NCBI GenBank assembly: GCA_031254645.1
Contig: JAIRUA010000007.1
Location: forward strand, 186,001 to 250,000
DNA: 64,000 nt
From: Dysgonamonadaceae bacterium
GTDB taxonomy: Bacteria; Bacteroidota; Bacteroidia; Bacteroidales; Dysgonomonadaceae
Direction of reading: 5' to 3'
The notes below the pieces were generated by a model. It did not search any database, had not been told where the DNA came from, and saw nothing but the letters and a program-made list of their open reading frames with translations. The position numbers and the translations under genes were made by a program. How positions within the stretch are numbered: position 1 is the first letter of the stretch; every line of letters begins with the position of its first letter. Positions 43,354-52,138 of this stretch are shown here, piece after piece.

Positions 43354-44298
43354 CTATCTCAATTTGAGTACATCACCTACTTCGGGAATGTAACTATATC
43401 TTTTTTTATTCAAACGATAAAGATTTCTCATTCTTATACCATACATTTGCGAAATTGAGTGCATCGATTCACCTATTTGCACCACGTGCTCAGTAAATTC
43501 GGGAAGTGCGCGTGTGTGTTTGCGCTGGAAGTAAACGAGATCGCCTTCTTGCAGCGGGAAACCTTCGCCGACTTCGTTAAAACGCAATAAATCTCTTTCT
43601 CTAAATCCAAATTCTTGCGCGATAGCTGCAAACGTGTCCCCTTGCTGTGCAATCACATACACCAATCCGTGCGTTTTGTATGGCTGATGCCTGTTTACGA
43701 TTTGCACCGTTGTCTGTTGAGCGGCATCTCGTTGCTGGCGTGTCATATTAGGACGATAATTAGGATTATCGAAACGATAAAGCTCGTACAACTCGATGAG
43801 ATTTATCAATTTGTTGGCGTAATTCCTGTCTGTGGCGTATCCTGATTGTTGCAATCCGCGTGCCCAACCTCGATAATCGGTAATGCGCAAGTTGAAAAGA
43901 TTACTATATCGTGGATTATTTTTCAAAAATTGCGAATGATCGTTCCACGAATCCTCCACATTTCTATATTGTCTGAAACGGTCGTTGGGCATGTCGTCGG
44001 CATGAACTACACTCGGTCCTGTCCAACGGTTATCGGCTTTGATGCCAAAATGATTGTTGGAGCGTTGAGCCAAATCGCTCGTTCCCCAACCTGATTCTAA
44101 AATTGCCTGTCCAAGTTTGATAGATGCCGGAATGCCATATCGTTGTTGATGATTCATAGCCGTAGGCGCCCATCTATTTATATAATCTTCGACGTGCCTT
44201 GATCTATGTTGTCCAAAAACGTTTGTTGAAACAAATAAAAAGCCAATTATTGCGGTGATAGACAAAATTTGCTTATATTTGTATGATAAATTGTGCAT
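43354..44298 (-). CDS. Glucosaminidase-domain protein with two LysM repeats
   Basis: Predicted peptidoglycan hydrolase of 314 residues. An N-terminal hydrophobic signal (LSITAIIGFLFVSTNVFGQ) is followed by a glucosaminidase domain (YGIPASIKLGQAILESGWGT, NNHFGIKAD, FRQYRNVEDSWNDHSQFL), with the expected catalytic Glu in AILESGWG. Two LysM domains follow (QGDTFAAIAQEFGFRERDL near 215, IGESMHSISQMYGIRMRNL near 275) that bind glycan chains. Divergent from cdd; each gene's promoter motif lies inside the other's coding region. Confidence 0.92.
   Translation of the reverse strand: MHNLSYKYKQILSITAIIGFLFVSTNVFGQHRSRHVEDYINRWAPTAMNHQQRYGIPASIKLGQAILESGWGTSDLAQRSNNHFGIKADNRWTGPSVVHADDMPNDRFRQYRNVEDSWNDHSQFLKNNPRYSNLFNLRITDYRGWARGLQQSGYATDRNYANKLINLIELYELYRFDNPNYRPNMTRQQRDAAQQTTVQIVNRHQPYKTHGLVYVIAQQGDTFAAIAQEFGFRERDLLRFNEVGEGFPLQEGDLVYFQRKHTRALPEFTEHVVQIGESMHSISQMYGIRMRNLYRLNKKRYSYIPEVGDVLKLR
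44274..44281 (+). promoter_or_regulatory. Candidate -7 element (TATATTTG) of cdd, inside the divergent gene
   Basis: Plus-strand TATATTTG followed by TATG, 25 nt before the cdd ATG and within the first codons of the leftward glucosaminidase gene. Confidence 0.55.
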
Positions 44299-44306
44299 TG
44301 TAAATT

Positions 44307-44786
44307 ATGAAAGAAATTAATTTAACTACAAAGATAAGGGTTTATCCGTTAGCAGAGTGCACGGAAACTGAAAAAAAACTTATAGAGGCTGCAAAAAATG
44401 CCACTTTCAATGCTTATGCTCCATACTCGGGCTTCAAAGTGGGTGCTGCTGTTTTACTTGACAACGGCGAAATCATCGTTGGCAATAACCAAGAAAATGC
44501 GGCTTATCCGTCGGGATTGTGCGCCGAACGTACTGTTGTCTTTTTCGCAAACGCGAATTTTCCCAATGAAAAAGTTGAGATGATTGCCATTGCGGCATAT
44601 TATAACGGTGCGTTTACAAAAGAGGTTGTTGGTCCTTGTGGCGCTTGTCGTCAAGTGCTTTTAGAAGTCGAAAATAGATTTAGATCGCCGATGAAAGTGT
44701 TGATGTACAGCGATGAAGCCGTATATATTGTGGACAGTATAAAAGATTTGCTGCCGTTGAGTTTTGGGGAGGAAATGTTGAAATAA
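44307..44786 (+). CDS. cdd: Cytidine deaminase
   Basis: Zinc enzyme that deaminates cytidine and deoxycytidine in pyrimidine salvage. A 159-residue single-domain form with YAPYSGFKVGAAVL, SGLCAERTVVFF (C-A-E zinc and catalytic Glu) and GPCGACRQVLLE (P-C-x-x-C). The start at 44307 is only 8 nt from the divergent glucosaminidase start. Confidence 0.95.
   Translation: MKEINLTTKIRVYPLAECTETEKKLIEAAKNATFNAYAPYSGFKVGAAVLLDNGEIIVGNNQENAAYPSGLCAERTVVFFANANFPNEKVEMIAIAAYYNGAFTKEVVGPCGACRQVLLEVENRFRSPMKVLMYSDEAVYIVDSIKDLLPLSFGEEMLK
44329..44336 (-). promoter_or_regulatory. Candidate -7 element (TATCTTTG) of the glucosaminidase gene, inside cdd
   Basis: Minus-strand TATCTTTG followed by TAG, about 30 nt before the glucosaminidase ATG and within the first codons of cdd. 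Confidence 0.5.
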
Positions 44787-44789
44787 TCT

Positions 44790-44874
44790 GAACTGTGATT
44801 TTGAATGATTTGTTTGATTTCTATGATTGAATGTGAATCACAAAAATCAAACAAATCATTCAAAATCACAGTTC
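44790..44874. repeat. 31-bp perfect inverted repeat after cdd
   Basis: Bases 44790-44820 and 44844-44874 are exact reverse complements with a 23-nt loop that can itself fold (TGATT with AATCA). The arms are built from TGATTTTGAATGATTTG-type words. The element occupies the entire gap from cdd to the DUF4922 gene. The half-copy at 412-466 is related. Confidence 0.92.
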
Positions 44875-44880
44875 TGACAA

Positions 44881-45723
44881 ATGAATATGCAAGTACAAAT
44901 AGAATCATTATTTGCAACCCAACAGCAAGACTGGGAACAGTTTAGGTGCACCATTGAGCAAATGAAAAAACCTCGCCTCAAACGTTTTGTGTGGGGAAAG
45001 GAATATACTGTTTATGTGCAACTTAATCCGGCAAGAATTGCTTCCGTTACGGCGAAAAGAGAAGTCGCAGACATCGAAAATCGACCTTGTTTTCTGTGTG
45101 AAGCCAATCGTCCGACGGAACAAAAAGGGATTTCGTTTTTGGAAAAATACATCATTTTGTGCAATCCGTATCCAATTATAAAACAACATCTTACAATTGC
45201 GTTACATTCACACGTACCGCAACGCATTCGGCGAAAAATGGGCGATATGCTTACACTTGCCGAAGAGTTACCCGATTACATCATTTTTTATAATGGCGCT
45301 AAAAGCGGTGCATCTGTGCCCGAGCATTTCCATTTTCAGGCGGGATTGAAATCACATATCTTGCAGCAAGGCGACAATGAACTTCGTTCTTGTATGGTTA
45401 TCGAAAGCGAATCAAAAGACGAAGCAGTGGAACTTTTCGAAGATGTATATCAGTATTTGTATCATTTTCAACCCGATGAAGAAGAGCCGATGATAAGCGT
45501 CGTGGCGTTTATAGAAAAAGGAAAATACAAGATACACGTTTTTCCACGAAAAGCGGCTCGTCCGAAACAATATTTTATGGAAGGAACAAAAAAACTGCTA
45601 ATTACACCCGGCGCGCTCGATATGGCAGGATTATTTACTGTGGTACGAGAAGAAGATTTCGAGAAAATAACGCAACAAGATATTGAAGATATTTATGCAC
45701 AAGTATCAAGACAGATAATTTGA
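44881..45723 (+). CDS. DUF4922 family protein (HIT/adenylyltransferase-like)
   Basis: A 280-residue soluble protein. CFLCEANRPTEQKGI (C-x-x-C), YIILCNPYPIIKQHLTIAL, VPEHFHFQAG (H-x-H-x-Q) and IHVFPRKAARPKQYF are the pattern of HIT-like nucleotidyltransferases or Ap4A-phosphorylase-like proteins, grouped in Bacteroidetes as DUF4922. It may transfer or hydrolyse nucleotides, but the substrate is unknown. The stop overlaps the first possible (TTG) codon of the next gene. Confidence 0.8.
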   Translation: MNMQVQIESLFATQQQDWEQFRCTIEQMKKPRLKRFVWGKEYTVYVQLNPARIASVTAKREVADIENRPCFLCEANRPTEQKGISFLEKYIILCNPYPIIKQHLTIALHSHVPQRIRRKMGDMLTLAEELPDYIIFYNGAKSGASVPEHFHFQAGLKSHILQQGDNELRSCMVIESESKDEAVELFEDVYQYLYHFQPDEEEPMISVVAFIEKGKYKIHVFPRKAARPKQYFMEGTKKLLITPGALDMAGLFTVVREEDFEKITQQDIEDIYAQVSRQII

Positions 45724-45734
45724 TTGACGATTTT

Positions 45735-47948
45735 ATGAATATATCAGACATAAAAATAAAACAACAAAACATCAACACATTTATCGAAAGCAGACAACTC
45801 AAACAGGCTATCGATAGCGTAAAAGAACTTGCTTCAACACAACAGAATTGGACAATTACCGAAAAAATATCAGAATTGGAAACCAATTATCGCTATATGC
45901 TACATTATTTCATCGAAGGACAAAAAGACCCTGAACAAAATCGTGTATATGAACAACTTGTGCGCGATATTTACACTATCGCCGACGATGCTGTCGAAAA
46001 TATAAAACTACAAAACTGTTCGTCAATTTTTTTCGATAAAATGCGTACTCTCAATATTCGTCCGCCGATGTCGATTGACGAATATAAAGGTGTCATTTCT
46101 AAACAGATAGATACATTTTCATTTATTGATTTATTGGACAATAACCTCGAAAAAGAATCCCGTATCAAACAGACGGTAAGCGAACACGAAAATACGGTCA
46201 AAAGCCTGTTTTACACACTTTTTGTTTCGCCCCGAGCAAAAGCAGATTTTATCGCTTCGCTGAACGCTTTTTTGAATGATTCGCTTACCCCAACAGAAGA
46301 CAAATGTGTGCTTATTTCTGCACTCACAATGAATGTGTTACAGCGATTTGATGCCCGAAAAATCGAATTTCTATTAGATGCTTGTCGCCACGAAGAAACG
46401 GAAGTTTCTGTTCGTGCCATTGTTGGCATCATTCCCATATTTCAATTGTACAGTACACGTTGGCATTTGTACCCCGATTGCGTTAATCGTTTGAAACTTT
46501 TGTCAGATGATAATGTATTCAGTCGAAGACTTATAACCGTCATTATTGAATTTATTCAAGCGCACGAAACAGAAAAAATCACAAAAAAACTCACCGAAGA
46601 AATCCTTCCCGAAATGATGAAACTCAGCCCAATCATCGGTAAAAAAATCAAATTAGACGAATGGATGGGCGAAGGCGGTTTTGACGAAAAAAATCCCGAA
46701 TGGCAAAAAATTCTCGATGAAAGCGGCGTATCCAACAAGTTACAAGAATTCTCCGAAATGCAACTCGGCGGCGCCGATGTGTTTCACTCTACGTTTTCGA
46801 ATTTGAAATCGTATCCGTTTTTTCACGAAATGAGCAATTGGTTTTTGCCGTTTAATGCGCGAAACAGTCATCTTCAACAACTTCTTTCCAATCATTCGGA
46901 AGGAAATTTATTGATTAACAGTTTGGCAAGTGTGGATATAATGTGTAATTCGGATAAATACTCGTTCTGTTTCAGCATTATGGTGATGCCGGAACAGTAT
47001 CGAAAAATGATGATTTCGCAATTGAGCGCCGAAGGTACGGAACTAAAAAAAATGCGAGAAGAAGATTTCGCAATTGAGCCACATCAAAAAGAAGAGTTAT
47101 TGATAAAGAGCTACATTCAAGACCTTTATCGCTTTTTTAAACTCTTCGTACGTCATACCGAATTTACAGATATTTTTGCGCTGCCGTTGGATTATCATCA
47201 TATTTCGGCATTTCAACCAATCGTTTCGCAGCCGCAACATTTAGAAAAAATTGCGCTATATTATTTCGAGAAAAATAATTTCAACGAAGCGCTTTCCGCC
47301 TACACAATGTTGGCAGAAAACGGAAGCAAGAAAAGCGAAACGTGGCAAAAAATCGGTTATTGCAAACAGATGGTCGGCGATATACAAGGTGCACTTGATG
47401 CTTATTTGCACGCCGATTTGATGGAAGAAAAAAACACGTGGGTAATGGGGCGTCTTGCACACTGCTATCGCGTATTGAAACAACCCGAAACGGCATTGGA
47501 ATATTACCGCCGTTTGGAACAAATCCGCCCTGATAATCTTAACACTCAACTAAATATCGGACATTGTTATTTGGAGTTGAAACAATATGACGAAGCGCTA
47601 AACTATTATTTCAAAGTGGAACTATTGGATAATAACAACACGCGCGCATGGCGTTCGGTGGCGTGGTGTGCTTTTTTATCACGTAAGTTTGACGTGGCAC
47701 GTAATTATTATGCGCAGATTATCGGTAAGAAACCCAACGCACACGACTTTCTCAACGCCGGACACGTAGAACTTTGTCTCGACAATACCAAACAAGCTGT
47801 CGAATTTTACTTACAATCGCTTCAGACAACGGAAAATTTCGATTCGTTTTTGCAAATGCTTGATGATGACAAAGATGTATTGCGTGAAGCAGGTGTGGAT
47901 TTAGAAATTTTGCCGATTGTCTTGGATAAGATGAGATATGATATATAG
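45735..47948 (+). CDS. Tetratricopeptide repeat protein
   Basis: A large cytoplasmic protein of 737 residues. The first two thirds are helical without a family I recognise; the last third has TPR units (ALSAYTMLAENGSKKSETWQ, ALEYYRRLEQIRPDNLNTQL, ALNYYFKVELLDNNNTRAW). I prefer the ATG at 45735; the frame also opens with a TTG at 45720 overlapping the preceding stop. No signal peptide. Probably co-transcribed with the DUF4922 gene. Confidence 0.82.
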   Translation: MNISDIKIKQQNINTFIESRQLKQAIDSVKELASTQQNWTITEKISELETNYRYMLHYFIEGQKDPEQNRVYEQLVRDIYTIADDAVENIKLQNCSSIFFDKMRTLNIRPPMSIDEYKGVISKQIDTFSFIDLLDNNLEKESRIKQTVSEHENTVKSLFYTLFVSPRAKADFIASLNAFLNDSLTPTEDKCVLISALTMNVLQRFDARKIEFLLDACRHEETEVSVRAIVGIIPIFQLYSTRWHLYPDCVNRLKLLSDDNVFSRRLITVIIEFIQAHETEKITKKLTEEILPEMMKLSPIIGKKIKLDEWMGEGGFDEKNPEWQKILDESGVSNKLQEFSEMQLGGADVFHSTFSNLKSYPFFHEMSNWFLPFNARNSHLQQLLSNHSEGNLLINSLASVDIMCNSDKYSFCFSIMVMPEQYRKMMISQLSAEGTELKKMREEDFAIEPHQKEELLIKSYIQDLYRFFKLFVRHTEFTDIFALPLDYHHISAFQPIVSQPQHLEKIALYYFEKNNFNEALSAYTMLAENGSKKSETWQKIGYCKQMVGDIQGALDAYLHADLMEEKNTWVMGRLAHCYRVLKQPETALEYYRRLEQIRPDNLNTQLNIGHCYLELKQYDEALNYYFKVELLDNNNTRAWRSVAWCAFLSRKFDVARNYYAQIIGKKPNAHDFLNAGHVELCLDNTKQAVEFYLQSLQTTENFDSFLQMLDDDKDVLREAGVDLEILPIVLDKMRYDI

Positions 47949-47980
47949 GGATTTTAATCCCAAACAGCAAAACTCACAAA

Positions 47981-48015
47981 AAAATCGCGGTAAATATTTC
48001 ATCTACCGCGATTTT
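47981..48015. terminator. Bidirectional terminator between convergent genes
   Basis: Perfect 12-bp stem (AAAATCGCGGTA with TACCGCGATTTT), 11-nt loop, located between the stops of the TPR gene and the DUF4914-like gene. A smaller GGGATT/AATCCC hairpin precedes it. Confidence 0.88.
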
Positions 48016-48039
48016 ACTATTTATAAATCATTCTTCTGA

Positions 48040-49911
48040 TTAATACTTCATCGGAATAACTGCAAGGTAATCTTCAAGTGTACCATCATTCATACAAATA
48101 TCGAGAATCTTTTTACCTAACGGATGCAATTCCGGTGTATCGAATTTTTTAAGCTCTTTTTTGAAGAAATCCGACAAAATTTTCGCACCTGCTTCGTAAC
48201 CTTCAATGCCTACTTCGGCTTGTGTGTGCGGTTGCAAGAATGCTCTACGAATATATTGTCCGTCAAGTTTCAAGCTATCAAGCGTATATCCCAAAAGCGC
48301 ACAAGGTGCTTTTACCAAACTTTGCTCTTTGAATTTCGCGCTACCGCGTCTTGCAATATACTCACGTCCAATCCACTGTGGTTTGAATCCTACGTGGTAA
48401 GCACCGATGTGCTGGTTGGGGAATAGTACATAACGAGTGTTTGGCGTAGCCAATACTTGCTCTAACAATAGGTTGGCTTGTTTCACAACAGAGCCTGTCA
48501 AGAAATATCCGTAAGAACCGATACCCTCTGAACTCATACCACCGTCGTCAACGATACTTGGGTTTGCGTGTCCGCGTGGTGCAACCAAGCGCCACAACCA
48601 ACCAAGTGCAGGTGGAATGATGTGCATAAGACCCATAATGCCATACGTTGGTTGTTCTTTTGTACAAGGTGGGGTGCGCACTCCAAAACTACGAAGGTCG
48701 ATTTCAACCGGCTCATTTACAATATTGTGAACCAAACGACGTGGGAAAACCACACGTGGATTCGGACAAGGCAAACCGTTTGAGTCGAGAAGATGCTCCC
48801 AAATCAAACAAGTAGAATTTGGCTCAGTGTCCATACTCATAAAAATGAGCGGCTCTTTTGGTTTGATGGTCGCTTTTTCCAAATGTGGGTCGGTGCCGTA
48901 TTGTTTGATGTGGTCAACGCGGATAAACCAACCTGCTTCTACGTCTTGGATAACGAGTTTTTTACTGTCGTTTTGAATTGACGGGTGGCAAAGAGCAATA
49001 TCATCAGCAATAGGGTGCAATTCGCACGTTTCGCCGATGTTTACGTAGAATTTCTCTTCGGTTCTAAGGTTTTTACCAATCAAGATTCTTCCATCAGGTT
49101 CAGCGTGGATATGCTCGCACATTTCACTTTTACCACCTCCCGATGCGCCTTCGTGCATAATAATAATCTCATTATCATACGGGTCAATCGTTTTTACTGC
49201 TGCTGTGTGAACAGCTACCCAACCTTCGCGCTCGCCCATATCAAGCAAGAAACCGTAAATTCCTTTTTTCGCACTCGGTCCGGGATACAGGTTGTAAGAA
49301 TATAATTCATACAATTCGTCCGTACGGTTGTGTATCACAACTTGCTTTCCGTCAAAATGCGTATGACGGAAAGGAGGAGCCAAATAGATAGCAACTTTCG
49401 GCGTGAAAGTCCCTTCGTACTCATCAATATTTTGGAAAAACTGCAAGTCGGCAAGTCCACCCGCAAAAAATCCTGCGTTTGCCGGCGCAATTAATACTCC
49501 TTCGTAACCGAAAGATGTGCCGCCAACCATAAAAGGCACAACCATAAGGTCTTGTTCTTTAAGCCACGCAAAAGTGTCGGTTTGAACAGACTCGAAATCA
49601 TAACCCCACTTGTCTTTCAAACGTGGTTTATCAGTAGGTTTGTTATCGCCAATGATAAGGCAGTCCGGGTCGCGTCTGCGCATATAGTCATCAGTGTAAT
49701 TTACTACTGCGCCGTTTCTCGCACGAACAATATGTGCTTCGTCATACGGCTTGCTGTTCACGTCATAAGTTACGGTAAACACTTCTGCATCACCGCCACC
49801 TAACGCTAAACTTAATAACTCTCCCCTTGTTTTCGGAATAACAACACTTGGTGCTGCTTTCAGAATCGCATCTACTTCTGGTGTGAAGTTGAATTTGCTA
49901 AGATTTGACAT
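48040..49911 (-). CDS. DUF4914-like protein with a PEP-carboxykinase-like P-loop
   Basis: A 623-residue soluble protein. HEGASGGGKSEMCEHIH is an intact P-loop (G-x4-G-K-S). The overall plan (N-terminal domain, GGTSFGYEGVLIAP, P-loop in the C-terminal half, VVFPRR, FLTGSV) recalls the PEP-carboxykinase/HPr-kinase fold. GTP-type PEP carboxykinase was considered, but its signature FPSACGKTN is absent. I recall a Bacteroidetes family of this size as DUF4914, but cannot confirm membership without a search. Monocistronic: own promoter and terminator. The reaction is unknown. Confidence 0.6.
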   Translation of the reverse strand: MSNLSKFNFTPEVDAILKAAPSVVIPKTRGELLSLALGGGDAEVFTVTYDVNSKPYDEAHIVRARNGAVVNYTDDYMRRRDPDCLIIGDNKPTDKPRLKDKWGYDFESVQTDTFAWLKEQDLMVVPFMVGGTSFGYEGVLIAPANAGFFAGGLADLQFFQNIDEYEGTFTPKVAIYLAPPFRHTHFDGKQVVIHNRTDELYELYSYNLYPGPSAKKGIYGFLLDMGEREGWVAVHTAAVKTIDPYDNEIIIMHEGASGGGKSEMCEHIHAEPDGRILIGKNLRTEEKFYVNIGETCELHPIADDIALCHPSIQNDSKKLVIQDVEAGWFIRVDHIKQYGTDPHLEKATIKPKEPLIFMSMDTEPNSTCLIWEHLLDSNGLPCPNPRVVFPRRLVHNIVNEPVEIDLRSFGVRTPPCTKEQPTYGIMGLMHIIPPALGWLWRLVAPRGHANPSIVDDGGMSSEGIGSYGYFLTGSVVKQANLLLEQVLATPNTRYVLFPNQHIGAYHVGFKPQWIGREYIARRGSAKFKEQSLVKAPCALLGYTLDSLKLDGQYIRRAFLQPHTQAEVGIEGYEAGAKILSDFFKKELKKFDTPELHPLGKKILDICMNDGTLEDYLAVIPMKY

Positions 49912-50022
49912 TTTGATAGTTTTTATTTATTTAATTCAATTCCTATATTTATGAAATGGAAGTATTGTTATTTGACTGTGTAGTGTGATAACCTAAAAAA
50001 AGCCCAATACAAATCAATATCG

Positions 50023-50030
50023 CAAAGATA
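50023..50030 (-). promoter_or_regulatory. Candidate -7 element (TATCTTTG) of the DUF4914-like gene
   Basis: Minus-strand TATCTTTG followed by CG, about 110 nt before the ATG at 49911. Confidence 0.55.
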
Positions 50031-50155
50031 CGAAAAAAACTACTTTCCTGCAAATGTCATTTTGCTTCTATGACTTCTCAGAAATTGATTTTTCACTCAT
50101 CTATTCTATCAAAATGACTGTCTTATAAAAAAAAACAATCGTTTGCCCTTTTAAT

Positions 50156-50198
50156 TATCTGATTCATAACATTTCATTCTCTGTTTAAGAATCAGATA
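50156..50198 (-). terminator. Probable terminator of the U32 gene
   Basis: 10-bp perfect stem with a 23-nt loop, about 40 nt past the U32 stop, followed on the minus strand by a nine-base T run after a short spacer. Confidence 0.5.
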
Positions 50199-50239
50199 AA
50201 ATGGTTTTTGTTTGTGGAAAAATTATTAATCAAGTACTT

Positions 50240-52057
50240 TCAATTATCTATTGTTACATACATTTCACATTTTTTACAATCAAAATCTAATCTTAGACGA
50301 AATTGATTGTTTGTCAAATAGAGCGGCTCTTGAAACTCGAACGTTCTTTCTGTCCCTTTCGGACAACAACCAAGCGCATATTTCACACAATACTTCGAAA
50401 ACATTAGCGTTTTGTTCTTCTGAGATACTTGTTCGAATGCAGGTTGCAAAACTTGTGTGTTGTGCTGCATGTAAAACGTTCGACTTTTTTCGTTCGATAC
50501 ATTGCCAAGATAAGTCAATTGCCTTTCGGGATAATCGTGCGAAGTAGAAACCGCCTTCTTCACTTCCTGATAATAATTGATTTTTCTAACGGATAACAGC
50601 GAATCAATGAGCACTTTGCGCCATTCGCCGAGAAGCGATGAAGGAGTAAACCACTCTTGTATGTAATTAATATATACGTCCGTTACTTCGAAAATTGTAT
50701 TTCCTGTTTTCGATAATTGTGTGCTAATATTCTCTTTTTGCGTTTTTTGTGCCGGTTTTTTTTCAAATTCTGCTGTTATGGTTGCGTGATTTTTGTCTTC
50801 GTCCGTTATTTGTAAAGCAAAGCCGAAAGGTGTTTCGGAAATAGCGATTTTTGCAGCAATTTTTCGTGTGGCGGTTGGTCGTGAAAGGCGGTTTTCGAAA
50901 TCGTGGTCGTAGTTGCGATACACTTTCGTACCAATATTAATTTTTGGCATTTGTGCCGGAAAAATACGATTATTTTCAGCACGATTAACACGAAAACCGG
51001 TCAAGTCGTTTCTATCCATAAAGCACAATCCATCGCCGTTGTGCAGTTCCGTTTTTGTTTTGATTGTGAGGGAGTTTACGTCAATTTTTTGAACAGTTCC
51101 GATGTATTCACCAATGGATTTCGGTGAATTGAATGACCAAATATCCGGTTGTCTGCCGTGCGAAAAGTAGTCGGTAAATCCACGATTAAAACTTTTCGAT
51201 AAATTAAGTGTGAAATCTATCGTGCTTTTTCCCGATGATGCGCGTATAAACTCGGGATGTTTTTCGAAAATTGCATCTAATTTTTGTCGATATGCAGCCA
51301 CCACATTTTTCACGTAAGACACGTCTTTTAATCGTCCTTCGATTTTCAAAGAAACTGCGCCTGCGTCTAATAATCGTTCCAAATTATCGAATTGATTGAA
51401 GTCTTTGAGTGAAAGAAGATGTTCATTTCGGCGAATCACTTTTCCGTTGGCATCAACTAAATCGTAGGGCAAACGGCACAATTGAGCGCATTCTCCTCTG
51501 TTTGCGCTTCGCTTTGTTATCGCCTGACTTACATAGCATTGACCGCTATACGAAACGCATAGTGCGCCGTGCACAAACACTTCGATCGGAACGGAAGTTT
51601 GAGATGCAATATTCGAAATCTCATCAATCGACAATTCTCTTGCCAATACCACTTGCGAAAATCCCGCTTTTTCGAGAAATTGCACTTTTTCCACCGTTCG
51701 ATTATCGGTTTGTGTGCTTGCATGAAGTGGAATCGGGGGTAAATTGAGTTGCAAAATGCCCATATCTTGCACAATCAACGCATCTACATTGGCGCGGTAT
51801 AGCTCGTGAATGAGTTTTTCTACTTTAGCCAACTCATTGTCATACAATATTGTATTGAGCGCCACATACACACGCGCATTATATAAATGTGCAAATTCGA
51901 CCAATTCGGCAATCTCTTCAACCGAATTGCCGGCTGCCGCCCGTGCACTAAAACCTTGTACGCCGATATATACCGCATCGGCGCCGTGAAGAATTGCCTC
52001 CTTGCCCGTTTCTTTGTTTTTGGCGGGGGCGAGGAGTTCTATTTTTTTGATTGTTTT
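50240..52057 (-). CDS. U32 family protein (RlhA/YdcP-like)
   Basis: About 605 residues. It starts KKIELLAPAKNKETG and has the U32 signature EVFVHGALCVSYSGQCYVS followed by NRGECAQLCRLPYDLVD, then SLKIEGRLKDVSYVKNVV. Cysteines near the C terminus (GCCPKGTERTFEF, DCKKCEMYV) may bind an Fe-S cluster. Long two-domain U32 proteins of this type correspond to E. coli YdcP/RlhA, required for hydroxylation of 23S rRNA C2501; that role is inferred. No ATG is available at the N terminus; TTG at 52057 gives the standard start, while the more distant TTG (52096) lies in a repeat hairpin. Confidence 0.85.
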   Translation of the reverse strand, partial: KTIKKIELLAPAKNKETGKEAILHGADAVYIGVQGFSARAAAGNSVEEIAELVEFAHLYNARVYVALNTILYDNELAKVEKLIHELYRANVDALIVQDMGILQLNLPPIPLHASTQTDNRTVEKVQFLEKAGFSQVVLARELSIDEISNIASQTSVPIEVFVHGALCVSYSGQCYVSQAITKRSANRGECAQLCRLPYDLVDANGKVIRRNEHLLSLKDFNQFDNLERLLDAGAVSLKIEGRLKDVSYVKNVVAAYRQKLDAIFEKHPEFIRASSGKSTIDFTLNLSKSFNRGFTDYFSHGRQPDIWSFNSPKSIGEYIGTVQKIDVNSLTIKTKTELHNGDGLCFMDRNDLTGFRVNRAENNRIFPAQMPKINIGTKVYRNYDHDFENRLSRPTATRKIAAKIAISETPFGFALQITDEDKNHATITAEFEKKPAQKTQKENISTQLSKTGNTIFEVTDVYINYIQEWFTPSSLLGEWRKVLIDSLLSVRKINYYQEVKKAVSTSHDYPERQLTYLGNVSNEKSRTFYMQHNTQVLQPAFEQVSQKNKTLMFSKYCVKYALGCCPKGTERTFEFQEPLYLTNNQFRLRLDFDCKKCEMYVTIDN

Positions 52058-52077
52058 CAAGAAAATTATTTTGAATG

Positions 52078-52112
52078 TTTTGGAGCAGACGCACAAGCCT
52101 GCTCCTACAATC
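52078..52112 (-). repeat. GATTGTAGG hairpin repeat, copy 2
   Basis: Read leftward it starts GATTGTAGGAGCAGGC and folds GAGCAGGC against GTCTGCTC. It matches copy 1 at 33073-33107 across its length. It is followed on the right by a single arm of the TCGTAAATC word family (to 52138). It lies between the TraB/GumN gene and the U32 gene. Confidence 0.65.
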
Positions 52113-52138
52113 GTAAATCGTCAATCCAAAATCTAAAA

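Larger units (their letters stand above)
49912..50239. other. 328-nt intergenic region with promoter motif and hairpin
   Basis: No gene seen. It carries the TATCTTTG promoter motif of the leftward DUF4914-like gene (50023-50030), leaving a leader of roughly 105 nt, and a 10-bp hairpin (50156-50165 with 50189-50198, TATCTGATTC) followed leftward by a long T run, which fits a terminator for the U32 gene. Confidence 0.6.

Noticed and set aside
48040-49911. GTP-type PEP carboxykinase (pckG)
   Set aside because: Size and P-loop position fit, but the active-site signature of that enzyme is missing, so I did not use the name.
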